This document shows positions 34,377-42,659 of a stretch of 64,000 nt of DNA, piece by piece. Position 1 is the first letter of the stretch, and each line of letters opens with the position of its first letter. Below the pieces are notes generated by a model, which saw nothing but the letters and a program-made list of their open reading frames with translations, ran no database searches and was not told the DNA's origin. The stretch spans positions 1 through 64,000 of the forward strand of contig NZ_JAKLJA010000016.1 of NCBI RefSeq assembly GCF_022213065.1, read 5' to 3'. This stretch comes from Paraburkholderia tagetis (lineage in GTDB: Bacteria > Pseudomonadota > Gammaproteobacteria > Burkholderiales > Burkholderiaceae). The position numbers and the translations under genes were made by a program.

Positions 34377-34736
34377 ATGATCACGATCTACCACAACTCT
34401 CGCTGCTCGAAGTCGCGCTCCACTTGCGAATTGGTCTTGAGCACATACAACACGGCCAATGAACCGGTCGAGGTTGTCGAGTACCTGAAGACCCCGCTCA
34501 CGGTCGGCCAATTGAAGGCATTGCACGCTCTGCTGGGCGGTCCGCTGCTCGACATGGTTCGCACAAACGAAGCCGAGTACGCAGCGCTCGGACTGGATGC
34601 CGACGGCGTTACGAATGATCAGTTATACGAAGCAATTGCGAGCCACCCGATTCTGCTGCAACGTCCAATCGTCGTGCGTAACGGCCGTGCGGTGATCGGT
34701 CGTCCGCCGGAAAACGTCGCCGCGTTATTCGGCTGA
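34377..34736 (+). CDS. arsC: ArsC-family arsenate reductase (glutaredoxin type)
   Basis: A 119-residue protein of the ArsC/Spx-like thioredoxin fold. The N-terminal MITIYHNSRCSKSRST places the single catalytic cysteine at C10, followed by the family pattern VVEYLKTPLTVGQLKAL and the C-terminal RPIVVRNGRAVIGRPPENV. It reduces arsenate to arsenite using glutathione/glutaredoxin. No ars operon genes surround it, so it may serve a general reductase or Spx-like role. No good ribosome site is visible before the ATG. Confidence 0.88.
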   Translation: MITIYHNSRCSKSRSTCELVLSTYNTANEPVEVVEYLKTPLTVGQLKALHALLGGPLLDMVRTNEAEYAALGLDADGVTNDQLYEAIASHPILLQRPIVVRNGRAVIGRPPENVAALFG

Positions 34737-34827
34737 GCTGCGCTGGTCGCCCAGGTTGCGTAACTGCTTTCCTCGAGGCGATCTGCAATCCCGAGACTCG
34801 CCCGGCCCCATCGGGCTTCGCGCGGAA

Positions 34828-34888
34828 TTGTCCACAAGGTTGTGAACAAAATCTGTGGATAAATCCCCGGTCAGGCCATTTATCCACA
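34828..34888. promoter_or_regulatory. Cluster of DnaA boxes downstream of arsC
   Basis: Within 61 bp there are two consensus boxes in opposite directions, TGTGGATAA (34854-34862) and TTATCCACA (34880-34888). Two close variants, TTGTCCACA (34828-34836) and TTGTGAACA (34840-34848), lie beside them. Four boxes in such a span exceed chance expectation at this GC content. They may be part of the replication origin or a DnaA-titration site. Confidence 0.72.
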
Positions 34889-35022
34889 TTCTTCATATTC
34901 GTCGAGCGCTTCGGGCTCAACTGTTCTTCTGACACACCGCCGATTTCTCTCGCGCCTATGATGTGGGTTTCTTTCCACTGCGCTTCGTGCGCGCTACCGA
35001 AGAAACCGAGGAGGACACAGAA

Positions 35023-35577
35023 ATGGCCTATCAAATTGCGGTCGTGGTCGGCAGTCTGCGCAAGGATTCGTGGAACCGGCAGCTCGCGCATGCCGTGACG
35101 TCGCTGGCACCCGCCGATTTTTCGTTCGAGTTCCTCGACATCGGCGTGTTGCCGCTCTACAGCCAGGACTACGATGCCGATTTTCCCGAGGTTGCGCGCC
35201 AGTTCAAGCAGAAGATCGAGGCGGCCGATGCGCTGCTCTTCGTGACGCCCGAGTACAACCGGTCGATACCCGGGGTGCTGAAGAACGCCATCGACTGGGG
35301 CTCGCGCCCGTGGGGCAAGAACTCGTGGGGCGGTAAGCCGGGTGCGGTGCTCGGCACATCGCCGGGTGCGGTCGGCACGGCGCTTGCACAGGCGCATCTG
35401 CGCAACGTACTCGCGTATCTCGACGTGCCGACGCTGGGCCAGCCCGAGATGTTCATCAAGCACGACGCCACGCGGATCAACGAAAAAGGCGAAATCGTGA
35501 ACGACGATACCCGCAAATTCCTGCAGGCATTCGTCGAGCGCTACACCGGGTGGGTCAAGCATCAATTGGGCCGCTAA
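35023..35577 (+). CDS. NADPH-dependent FMN reductase (ChrR/YieF-like)
   Basis: A 184-residue flavodoxin-fold oxidoreductase. The FMN-binding loop is VVGSLRKDSWNRQLA (9-23), and LLFVTPEYNRSIPGVLKNAIDWGSRP is the highly conserved flavin/dimer motif of ChrR, YieF and ArsH-like reductases. It reduces quinones and oxidised metals such as chromate with NAD(P)H. GAGGAGG lies ahead of the ATG. The gene stands alone; decamer repeats begin at its stop codon. Confidence 0.92.
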   Translation: MAYQIAVVVGSLRKDSWNRQLAHAVTSLAPADFSFEFLDIGVLPLYSQDYDADFPEVARQFKQKIEAADALLFVTPEYNRSIPGVLKNAIDWGSRPWGKNSWGGKPGAVLGTSPGAVGTALAQAHLRNVLAYLDVPTLGQPEMFIKHDATRINEKGEIVNDDTRKFLQAFVERYTGWVKHQLGR

Positions 35578-35618
35578 GGGGCGCTAAGGGCAGCTAATGG
35601 GCCGCTAAGGGCCGCTAA
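35568..35618. repeat. Five tandem decamers GGGCCGCTAA
   Basis: GGGCCGCTAA, GGGGCGCTAA, GGGCAGCTAA, TGGGCCGCTAA and GGGCCGCTAA run in tandem from the last codons of the FMN reductase gene. Each unit carries TAA, so the array offers a stop in whichever frame it is entered. It is probably a slippage expansion of the gene end. Confidence 0.75.
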
Positions 35619-35771
35619 CAGTCGTTATGGGCCATCGGACGATCGCCGGCCTGCCGAGAAGCAATGAGAATTGTGCAATGTGCGGGGCGTGCCGCAGCAC
35701 TCATCCAGCGTGCGCTGCGGCCCGCGCGGCGCACGGGTGTGAAGTGCACCCGCCGTCCCTCGTAGTACCCA

Positions 35772-36545
35772 TCAATGCCGTGTCGGACGGGGCCCGGTCA
35801 CGGGCTGGTCCGGCGCATCGGACGCGCGGTGGTCGTGCGAGTCCTCTTCGTACTCGATGAATTCGTCGGGAATGCGCGGCGCGGCAGCGCCCGCCGGACG
35901 TGTTGCTTGCGGGGCCGCAGGTACATCGACATGCGCGGCGGCGGCCGGCGTGCCCATCACGGCGCCCGCGCCCGGGGCGCTTGCCGATGCGAGCACGGTG
36001 GCTTCGGCCTCGTTCACTGGCCGCGAGGGCTGCGCCGTGGTTTCCGTCGACGAGCGCGTCGTTTCGCTGGCTGCGCCAGATTGAACGTCCTTCGCTTTGT
36101 CCTCTACCGGCTGCGCTGTGCGCCGCCGCATGGCTTCGGCCAGGTTCGCGAGGCCGAGTTCGTCGAGCGCCGAGCGCTCGCGCGCGACCGGGTCGGTGTC
36201 CGTCGCCGACCATGTCCAGTTGCCGCCGCGCACGGCGACTTCGAGTGCATCCTCGCCGCGCAGCGTGTTGCAGGCGAGGTCTGCGTGCGCTTCGTCGCTC
36301 ACCCGCACGCCGATCAGCACATTGCCCGCGGGCGCGACGGGCTCGGGCGGTGCGCCTGCGTTCGTGCGCACGTCCCCCGTCGAAGAGAAGAAGCCCGACA
36401 CGAGCCGCTCGATGCCGGCCAGCACACCGGCCTCGTGTACCGGCAGTTCGATGTCGCTGGCAGGGAACCCGCGTTGCAGCAATGCTTCCTGCGCGTGCTG
36501 TGCTTTGTCGTAGGTCTCGAAGAGACCGGTCACGGTCTGTTTCAT
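35772..36545 (-). CDS. General-stress-like hypothetical protein (YflT-type N-terminus)
   Basis: A 257-residue protein. The first 110 residues have the beta-alpha pattern MKQTVTGLFETYDKAQHAQEALLQRGFPASDIEL and GNVLIGVRVSDEAHADLACNTLRG, typical of general stress protein 17M/YflT-like domains. From about 110 on it is low complexity (Ala, Thr, Pro, Ser), ending in an acidic patch (EFIEYEEDSHDH). A strong GAGGAGG lies before the ATG. The role is unknown; such proteins are usually stress induced. It is on the same strand as the hybrid kinase but probably transcribed from its own promoter. Confidence 0.7.
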   Translation of the reverse strand: MKQTVTGLFETYDKAQHAQEALLQRGFPASDIELPVHEAGVLAGIERLVSGFFSSTGDVRTNAGAPPEPVAPAGNVLIGVRVSDEAHADLACNTLRGEDALEVAVRGGNWTWSATDTDPVARERSALDELGLANLAEAMRRRTAQPVEDKAKDVQSGAASETTRSSTETTAQPSRPVNEAEATVLASASAPGAGAVMGTPAAAAHVDVPAAPQATRPAGAAAPRIPDEFIEYEEDSHDHRASDAPDQPVTGPRPTRH

Positions 36546-36702
36546 GGCTTGTTCCTCCTCATAGCCCTTCCCACGTGCCGCATGATCGATATCGCAATCT
36601 GCATGCCAGGGGATTGTCCATGACGCTCTCCGTGTGCGTCGCGCACCGGCTGCGAACCAGGCTGGGTGCCCGGTTGCGTGTCCGACGGTGTGTTTTTTCG
36701 AC

Positions 36703-39090
36703 CTACAGTGTCGCGTCCCGTTCCCGCCGCGAGCGCGTCTGGCGGTCGTGCTGGATGGCTTCCAGCATTTTCTCCAGCAGTGCGATGTCGAACGGCTTCG
36801 AGAGCACGCGCACGTCCACGCCGCGCGTGCGCTCGAGCTCCTCCGCGTAGCCCGTGACGAGGATCACCGGCAACCCGGGCTCGCGCGTTTGCAGTGCTTC
36901 CGCGAGGTCGATGCCGTTCATCGTGCCCGGCATGTGGATGTCCGAGAGCACGAGGTCGAAGTGCGGCGCATCGTCGTCGCTCGTGCGCGCGGCGCGGGCT
37001 GCATCCACGAATTCCAGCGCGCTCGCCGCGTCGTTTGCGCAGGTGACGTGATGCCCCATCATCTGCAGCAGCGCCTCGGTGCCCGCCGCGACTTCGTCGT
37101 TGTCCTCGACGAGCAGCACGCGCAGCCCTTGCGGCGGATTCACGCTGTGCTCGCGCGGCTCGGCTTCGCGCTGCGCGGCCGGCGCTGCGCTCGCGCGCGG
37201 CAGATAGAGATGCACCGAGGTGCCCGCGCCAATCGCACTGTCGATCGCGGCGAGCCCGCCCGAGCGCTCGCAGAACGCGAATACCTGCGGCAGTCCGAGT
37301 CCGGTGCCCATGCCCTTCGGCTTGGTCGTGTAGAGCGGCTCGAAGGCGCGTGCGAGCACGTCGGGCGACATGCCGACGCCCGTGTCCTCGAGCGAGACGT
37401 GCACGAATTCGCCGTCGAGCGGGAAGCCTTCGCCCGGCCGGAACGAGATATTGCGCGCCCGCACGGTGAAGCGTCCGCCGTTGGGCATGGCGTCGCGCCC
37501 GTTGACGGCGAGATTGATGAGCGCAAGCTCGAATTCGGCGACGTCCACCTGCACGGCCCACACGGCTTCGTCCACGTCCATGACGAGCGCGACCTTCGCG
37601 CCGAGCGAGGCGCGCAGCAGTTCGCGCAACGCGGGCAGCCAGCGGCCGACGGGAATCGTCTCGTTGCGCAGCGGCTGCTTGCGCGCAACGCCGAGCAACT
37701 GGCGCGTGAGCGACTGCCCGCTCTTGAGCGCGCGCTCGACTGCGGAGAGTTCGCGCTCGAAGCCTGTCACGCCGCGCCGGCGCGCGATCTGCACGTTGGC
37801 CGAGACGATCATCAGCAGATTGTTGAAGTCGTGCGCGACGCTGCCCACGAGATTGCCGAGCGCTTCCATCTTGCGCGACTGCCGGTAGGCCGATTCGATC
37901 GAGCGGCGCATGGCCGCCTCGGCCTGCCAGCGCTCCCAGGCCTCTTCCTCGGCGGCGAGGCGTCGCAGCGACAGCCAGATCACGCACCACAGCGCGATCG
38001 ACGGCGTGAACATCGAGATGATCAGCACGCTCAGGTGCCGGTACCACGCGGACCAGATCGCCGAGGAGCGGTAGAGACAGGTGACGTAGACCGGATACGA
38101 ACCCACGCGCCGGAACGCGACGATCGCGTTGTCGCCGAGCAGTTGCGAATGCATGCGCACGACGCCCGCCTCCTTGCCGCGCGCGAGCGCGACGGCGAAT
38201 GGCGAGCCCGCCGTGATGACGGCCGGCGCGGATGCGCCAACGGCGTGGGGCGTTGCGGCGCTGGTTGCGTTGAGCGAGGCGCTCGCGCGAGGCGCGCGTG
38301 CGCCACGCGGCGGTTCGAACGCGAGAATGGCGCCGTCACTGCGCACGAGGCCGAGTGCCATCGGCGAGTCGTCGCCGAGCAGCTCGCTGTAGAACTTGTC
38401 GAAGTAGCTGGGCCGCAGCGCGACCGAAACCAGTCCGGCGAACTGGCCCATCGCGTCGTGGCGCGCGATGCCCGTGTTGAACACCGTTTCGCCGCTCACC
38501 TGGCCTTCCATGACGCGCGAGACGTGGTCGAGCATGCGGCCGTCGCGGATGCCCACGAAATCGTCGCGCGTGGCGATCGAGATGGGCGGAGGCGGCGAAT
38601 AGCGGCTGCTCGCGAGCAGCGCGCCGTCACGGCCGAAGACCGAGACGGCCGACACCTGCGGGTAGCCGCCGCCGATCGCGTCGAGTTTCTCGTGGATTTG
38701 CACCTCGTTCGCGCGGATGCCGTCGTCGTCGAGGTCCTCCACGCCGTCCACGATGCGCGCGTCGAGCGCATCGTTCATGTCGAACACCTTGAGCGCGTGC
38801 TCTTCGGCCACGCGCACGGTACGCAGTGTGGCGTCGGTGGCGTCGGCCTCGCGCGTGCGCAGGTCGTTCCACGCCATGGTGGCGACGTAGACGCAAGGCA
38901 GCACGATCGCGGCGAGCAGCAGCGCGATCAACGTGCGGCGGCGCACCGTGAAGTCGTGGCTGGGCGCCGCGGGAAACGGCGCCTCCTCGGCGCGCGGCGG
39001 CGGCGTCGAGCGGTCGTCGGGCCCTGTGGGCCGGTCGGGATTCATCGTAGGGATAAGGCTTGAAGACGGCGGCGGAGCTTTTGACATCAT
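36703..39090 (-). CDS. Hybrid sensor histidine kinase/response regulator
   Basis: A 795-residue membrane kinase. A membrane segment near residues 55-75 (LIALLLAAIVLPCVYVATMAW), a large periplasmic dCache-like sensor, and a second membrane segment near 350 (LSVLIISMFTPSIALWCVIWL) precede the transmitter. The phosphorylated histidine is H420 in GSVAHDFNNLL. ATP-binding motifs INLAVNGRDAMPNGG, DTGVGMSP and GTGLGL follow. A C-terminal receiver has its acceptor D717 (LVLSDIHMPG). The start is uncertain: in-frame ATGs at 39090, 39087 and 39045 all lack good ribosome sites. No partner regulator is adjacent on this strand; the divergent receiver gene at 39596 is a candidate. Confidence 0.9.
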   Translation of the reverse strand: MMSKAPPPSSSLIPTMNPDRPTGPDDRSTPPPRAEEAPFPAAPSHDFTVRRRTLIALLLAAIVLPCVYVATMAWNDLRTREADATDATLRTVRVAEEHALKVFDMNDALDARIVDGVEDLDDDGIRANEVQIHEKLDAIGGGYPQVSAVSVFGRDGALLASSRYSPPPPISIATRDDFVGIRDGRMLDHVSRVMEGQVSGETVFNTGIARHDAMGQFAGLVSVALRPSYFDKFYSELLGDDSPMALGLVRSDGAILAFEPPRGARAPRASASLNATSAATPHAVGASAPAVITAGSPFAVALARGKEAGVVRMHSQLLGDNAIVAFRRVGSYPVYVTCLYRSSAIWSAWYRHLSVLIISMFTPSIALWCVIWLSLRRLAAEEEAWERWQAEAAMRRSIESAYRQSRKMEALGNLVGSVAHDFNNLLMIVSANVQIARRRGVTGFERELSAVERALKSGQSLTRQLLGVARKQPLRNETIPVGRWLPALRELLRASLGAKVALVMDVDEAVWAVQVDVAEFELALINLAVNGRDAMPNGGRFTVRARNISFRPGEGFPLDGEFVHVSLEDTGVGMSPDVLARAFEPLYTTKPKGMGTGLGLPQVFAFCERSGGLAAIDSAIGAGTSVHLYLPRASAAPAAQREAEPREHSVNPPQGLRVLLVEDNDEVAAGTEALLQMMGHHVTCANDAASALEFVDAARAARTSDDDAPHFDLVLSDIHMPGTMNGIDLAEALQTREPGLPVILVTGYAEELERTRGVDVRVLSKPFDIALLEKMLEAIQHDRQTRSRRERDATL

Positions 39091-39595
39091 AAACGACCGG
39101 GCTTGCGCTACGGTCGCCGCAAATATCCCCGAGCAGAATGATTTCCCCTCATGCTTCGTTGATTGCGCGACATTCCGCATAGCGCAAACGTAAACAAAAG
39201 GATAATCGCCGGCCTTTAATTAGGGGGTGGATTATTTATTTCTCGAAAGTGCCAAAAGCAAGTTGTTTTCGTTCGTTGAATGATTATCGATGAGTTGCAT
39301 TTGGTTCAATTTGCTTCGAGAATCGCTGCCACGATAAATAACATGCACAAGCACGGGCATTGCATGCCGCGCAATATGCCGTGTTTTTCGGGGCGTTTTC
39401 CATCTGTGAGGCGCAGAAAGCATTTCGAAATAGGGTCGCTTCGCGTCAGCCGGGCGTGTGTCCGGGTGTGCGTCCAGCCGCGCCGCCGATTTCATGTGAC
39501 ACGCATAAAAAGCAGCATTCGCTAAAGAACTCGCGCGCGCAGCCGTTAATACGACTTAACGCACTCCGTCCAACGCACATTCATTCCGCATATCC
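39091..39595. other. AT-rich divergent promoter region
   Basis: About 500 bp between the leftward hybrid kinase and the rightward receiver operon. The block 39190-39360 is notably AT-rich for this genome and includes TAATTAGGGGGTGGATTATT and several short A/T runs. No gene or terminator is convincing. It most likely carries both promoters and could attract nucleoid-associated proteins. Confidence 0.45.
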
Positions 39596-39964
39596 ATGTC
39601 TCTGCCCATCGTGATCGCCGACGACTCGCTGCTCGCCCGCAAGGTGCTCACGAAGGCACTGCCCGAGGACTGGGACGTCGAGATCTCCTACGCGTCGAAC
39701 GGACAAGAAGCGCTCGCGCTGTATCGCGCCGGGCGTGCACCGGTCATGTTTCTCGACCTCACGATGCCCGACATGACGGGCTTCCAGGTGCTCGAAGCCT
39801 TGCGGCACGAGGACCTGAACACGTTCGTGATCGTCGTTTCCGCGGATGTCCAGCCGCGCGCCCAGGAGCGCGCGCTCGCGCTCGGCGCGATGGCATTCGT
39901 GCCGAAGCCGGTCACGCAGGAGACGCTGCTGCCCATCCTCAAGGAGTACGGGTTGTATGCCTGA
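39596..39964 (+). CDS. Stand-alone response-regulator receiver domain
   Basis: A 122-residue CheY-like receiver. Acidic pocket D9-D10, phospho-acceptor D54 in VMFLDLTMPD, and K104 in FVPKPV are all in place; there is no output domain. Its last codons overlap the next gene (CheC-like) by 8 bp. It probably passes signals to the diguanylate cyclase two genes on, or acts as a switch whose phosphate is removed by the CheC-like protein. Confidence 0.92.
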   Translation: MSLPIVIADDSLLARKVLTKALPEDWDVEISYASNGQEALALYRAGRAPVMFLDLTMPDMTGFQVLEALRHEDLNTFVIVVSADVQPRAQERALALGAMAFVPKPVTQETLLPILKEYGLYA

Positions 39965-40580
39965 TCGAGTGTTCACGGAAATGCAGCGCGACGCGCTCCA
40001 GGAGATTGCCAATCTCGGCATGGGCCAGGCCGCCACGCGCCTGTCGGGGCTCCTCAACGCCTTTATCGAGCTCTCGGTGCCGCGCGTGCGCGTGGTCGCC
40101 GTGAGCGAGGCCGCCCACGCACTGCGCGAGATGACCGGCATCGACGGTCCGGTCACGGCGGTGCGCCAGGGCTTTCGCTCCGAAATCAAGGGCGAGGCGC
40201 TCGTGATCTGCCGCAGCGGCGAGATCGACGAGTTGGGCGCGCTGATCGGCGGCCCCTACGCGGAATCCACGCGCGATGCGCTCACCGGGCAGGAACTGAT
40301 CTTCGACGTAGCGAACGCGCTGTCCGGCGCGTGTGTCTCGTCGATGCTCGACCAGCTCGGGCGCCTGCCCGTGTTCTCGCAGCCAGGGCTGCTGGGCGAA
40401 GCCATCATGCTCGACGAGGTGTTCCAGCCCGGCATGCTCGCCTGGGATCTGGCGCTCCTCGTGGAAGTCAACTTCGCGCTGGAAGATCAGCGCTTTCGCG
40501 CGCATCTCGTCATGCTGATGGCCGAGGAATCGATCCATTACGTGAGCCGGGCCATCGACGCGCTGCTGCACAGCCTATGA
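39957..40580 (+). CDS. CheC/CheX-family phosphatase-like protein
   Basis: A 207-residue protein with the CheC motif layout: MQRDALQEIANLGMGQAATRLSGLL near the start and GQELIFDVANALSGACVSSMLDQLG in the middle. These correspond to the two E-x2-N phosphatase sites (EIAN and DVAN); the second shows D in place of E. CheC/CheX enzymes dephosphorylate CheY-type receivers. Overlap with the receiver gene (8 bp) and with the cyclase gene (ATGA) argues for tight coupling in one signalling module. Confidence 0.85.
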   Translation: MPDRVFTEMQRDALQEIANLGMGQAATRLSGLLNAFIELSVPRVRVVAVSEAAHALREMTGIDGPVTAVRQGFRSEIKGEALVICRSGEIDELGALIGGPYAESTRDALTGQELIFDVANALSGACVSSMLDQLGRLPVFSQPGLLGEAIMLDEVFQPGMLAWDLALLVEVNFALEDQRFRAHLVMLMAEESIHYVSRAIDALLHSL

Positions 40581-41563
40581 CTATTCGCGACCTGTCGATT
40601 TCGCCGTCATCGACGCCATCCCTGCCGCCGTCGCTCTCGGACCTCGTCGTGGAGCGCGTGGGCTTCGGCCTCTTCGTGCTCGACCGCGAAATGAACGTGC
40701 TGATGTGGAACCGCTTCATGCAGGACCACAGTGGCGTGGTGGCCGCCGATGTGATCGGCCGCTCCGTCTTCGAGCGCTTTCCCGATCTGCCGCGCGCGTG
40801 GCTCACGCGCAAGGTCGAGAGCGTGTTCCAGCTCGGCAGCTTCGCATTCAGTTCGTGGGAGCAGCGGCCCTACCTGTTCCGCTTCGACCACGATCGCCCC
40901 ATCACGGGCGGCGTGGACTATATGCAGCAGGACTGCACCTTCATGCCGCTCATGCGCGAGCGCGAGGTGATCGCCGTGTGCGTGACCATCTCCGATGTCA
41001 CGCACGTGAGCGTCATGCAGCGCGAGCGCGAGGACGCCGTCGCGAAGCTGCGCGAATATGCCGACCGTGACGGCCTCACGGGCATCGCGAACCGGCGCTA
41101 TTTCGAGGGGCGGCTCGCCGACGAATTCGCGCGCTGGCAGCGCTACGGCGGCGATATCTCGGTGCTGCTCTTCGATCTGGATCACTTCAAGAAGATCAAC
41201 GACGAATTCGGCCACGCCGCCGGCGACACCGTGCTGCGCGCCATGTCGCAGCGGGTGGCGCAGGTGGTGCGCAAGCAGGACGTGTTCGGGCGCTTCGGCG
41301 GCGAGGAGTTCGCGCTGCTGCTGCCGTGCACGCCGCTCGACGACGCGCTGCACGTGGCCGAAAAAATTCGTCACACGATTAGCGACGCGCCCGTGGAGGT
41401 GCAAGGCGTGGTCGTGCCCGTCACGGCGAGCGTGGGTGCCGCCGCCGCGCGGCCCGGCGCGGCCGGTTATGAGGTCATGATCAACGAAGCCGACGCGGCG
41501 CTCTACAGCGCCAAACGCCAAGGGCGCAACCGCGCCATCGCGCTGGGTTGCGAGTTTTCCTGA
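40577..41563 (+). CDS. Diguanylate cyclase with N-terminal PAS domain
   Basis: A 328-residue soluble cyclase. Residues about 20-140 form a PAS-like sensor (VVERVGFGLFVLDREMNVLMWNRFMQDHSG). A GGDEF domain follows with the active-site GGEEF (241-245) and an RKQD inhibitory site (232-235) exactly five residues before it, so it should make c-di-GMP under product inhibition. It is the last gene of a three-gene overlapping operon with a receiver and a CheC-like protein, suggesting phospho-control of c-di-GMP output. Confidence 0.93.
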   Translation: MTIRDLSISPSSTPSLPPSLSDLVVERVGFGLFVLDREMNVLMWNRFMQDHSGVVAADVIGRSVFERFPDLPRAWLTRKVESVFQLGSFAFSSWEQRPYLFRFDHDRPITGGVDYMQQDCTFMPLMREREVIAVCVTISDVTHVSVMQREREDAVAKLREYADRDGLTGIANRRYFEGRLADEFARWQRYGGDISVLLFDLDHFKKINDEFGHAAGDTVLRAMSQRVAQVVRKQDVFGRFGGEEFALLLPCTPLDDALHVAEKIRHTISDAPVEVQGVVVPVTASVGAAAARPGAAGYEVMINEADAALYSAKRQGRNRAIALGCEFS

Positions 41564-41796
41564 TATTTGACCGGCTGAACGGGTAATCGGCCGCCGCCGA
41601 CCTGCCGCGCCTGCGGCGGCGGGTAAAGATTGCTATACTTTTGGCCGTTTCCGGCCGCGAACCCTGAACGTCGTTGCGACGCTCCGGTGCTCCCGAGGCC
41701 GGTGCCTCGCGCGTGTCCGCGCGCGCGGGCGACCCGCGGCATGCGGGCCCGAATATCTGAAAAGCCCCGTCGAGGGCGCCCCCAGCGGAGATCGTC

Positions 41797-42648
41797 TTGG
41801 CCGTTTCCAACCTCGTCGTGGACGATACACATCAAACCGACGCCGCCGCCGCTTCGTCGGGCAGCTCGTTTTATCTGGCGATGCGAATCCTGCCGCCTGC
41901 GCAGCGCGACGCCATGTATCAGGTCTACGCGTTTTGCCGCGCTGTCGACGACATCGCCGACAGCGACCTGCCGCGCGCCGAGCGTGCGGCGGGGCTCGAC
42001 CAATGGCGCGCCGACATCGACGCCTGCTATGCCGGCACGCCGCGCGCCTCGCTCGCGGCGCTCACGCGCCATATCCACACCTTCGGGCTCGCGCGCGAGG
42101 ATTTTCACGCGATGATCGACGGCATGGCCATGGACGCCGCTGAGGACATCTGCGCGCCCGACGAAGCCACGCTCGACCTCTACTGCGACCGCGTCGCGAG
42201 CGCGGCGGGCCGTCTCTCGGTGAAGATTTTCGGCATGGAGGACGAGCCCGGCCGCCTGCTCTCGCACCACCTCGGGCGCGCCTTGCAGCTCACGAACATC
42301 CTGCGCGACATCGACGAGGATGCGGACATCAACCGCTGCTACCTGCCGCGCGAGTTGCTCGCGCGCGAGGGCATCGCGGCGTCGAATCCGCATGAGATCG
42401 CCGCCGATCCTTCGCTGCCGCGCGTGTGTGCGACGCTCGTGCAGCGTGCGCTCGCCCACTTCGCCGAAGCCGACGCCATCATGGACCGCGCGCCGCGCGC
42501 GCTGGTCAAGGCGCCGCGCATCATGTCGGGCGTCTACCGCGTGCTGCTCGAGCTCAATGTCGAGCGCGGCTTCGACCTGCCGCGTACCAAGGTCGTCAAG
42601 CCGCGCGCGCGCCTCATGTGGATCGTCGCGCGCTACGCGCTGTTTTAG
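41797..42648 (+). CDS. hpnD: Presqualene diphosphate synthase HpnD
   Basis: A 283-residue squalene/phytoene-synthase-family enzyme. It joins two farnesyl diphosphates to presqualene diphosphate in the HpnCDE route to squalene. The aspartate-rich motifs are AVDDIADSD (about 49-57) and NILRDIDEDADINRCYLP, with YCDRVASAAGRLSVKIFG between. The start is TTG at 41797, with GGAG upstream; a TATACT at 41634-41639 could be the -10 promoter element. It heads the hopanoid operon with hpnE, shc and hpnG. No hpnC is visible here and would have to be elsewhere. Confidence 0.93.
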   Translation: MAVSNLVVDDTHQTDAAAASSGSSFYLAMRILPPAQRDAMYQVYAFCRAVDDIADSDLPRAERAAGLDQWRADIDACYAGTPRASLAALTRHIHTFGLAREDFHAMIDGMAMDAAEDICAPDEATLDLYCDRVASAAGRLSVKIFGMEDEPGRLLSHHLGRALQLTNILRDIDEDADINRCYLPRELLAREGIAASNPHEIAADPSLPRVCATLVQRALAHFAEADAIMDRAPRALVKAPRIMSGVYRVLLELNVERGFDLPRTKVVKPRARLMWIVARYALF

Positions 42649-42659
42649 TGCAGACCCTG

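Noticed and set aside
36634-39063. 809-codon plus-strand frame across the hybrid kinase gene
   Set aside because: Arg/Glu/His-rich shadow of a well-defined histidine kinase.
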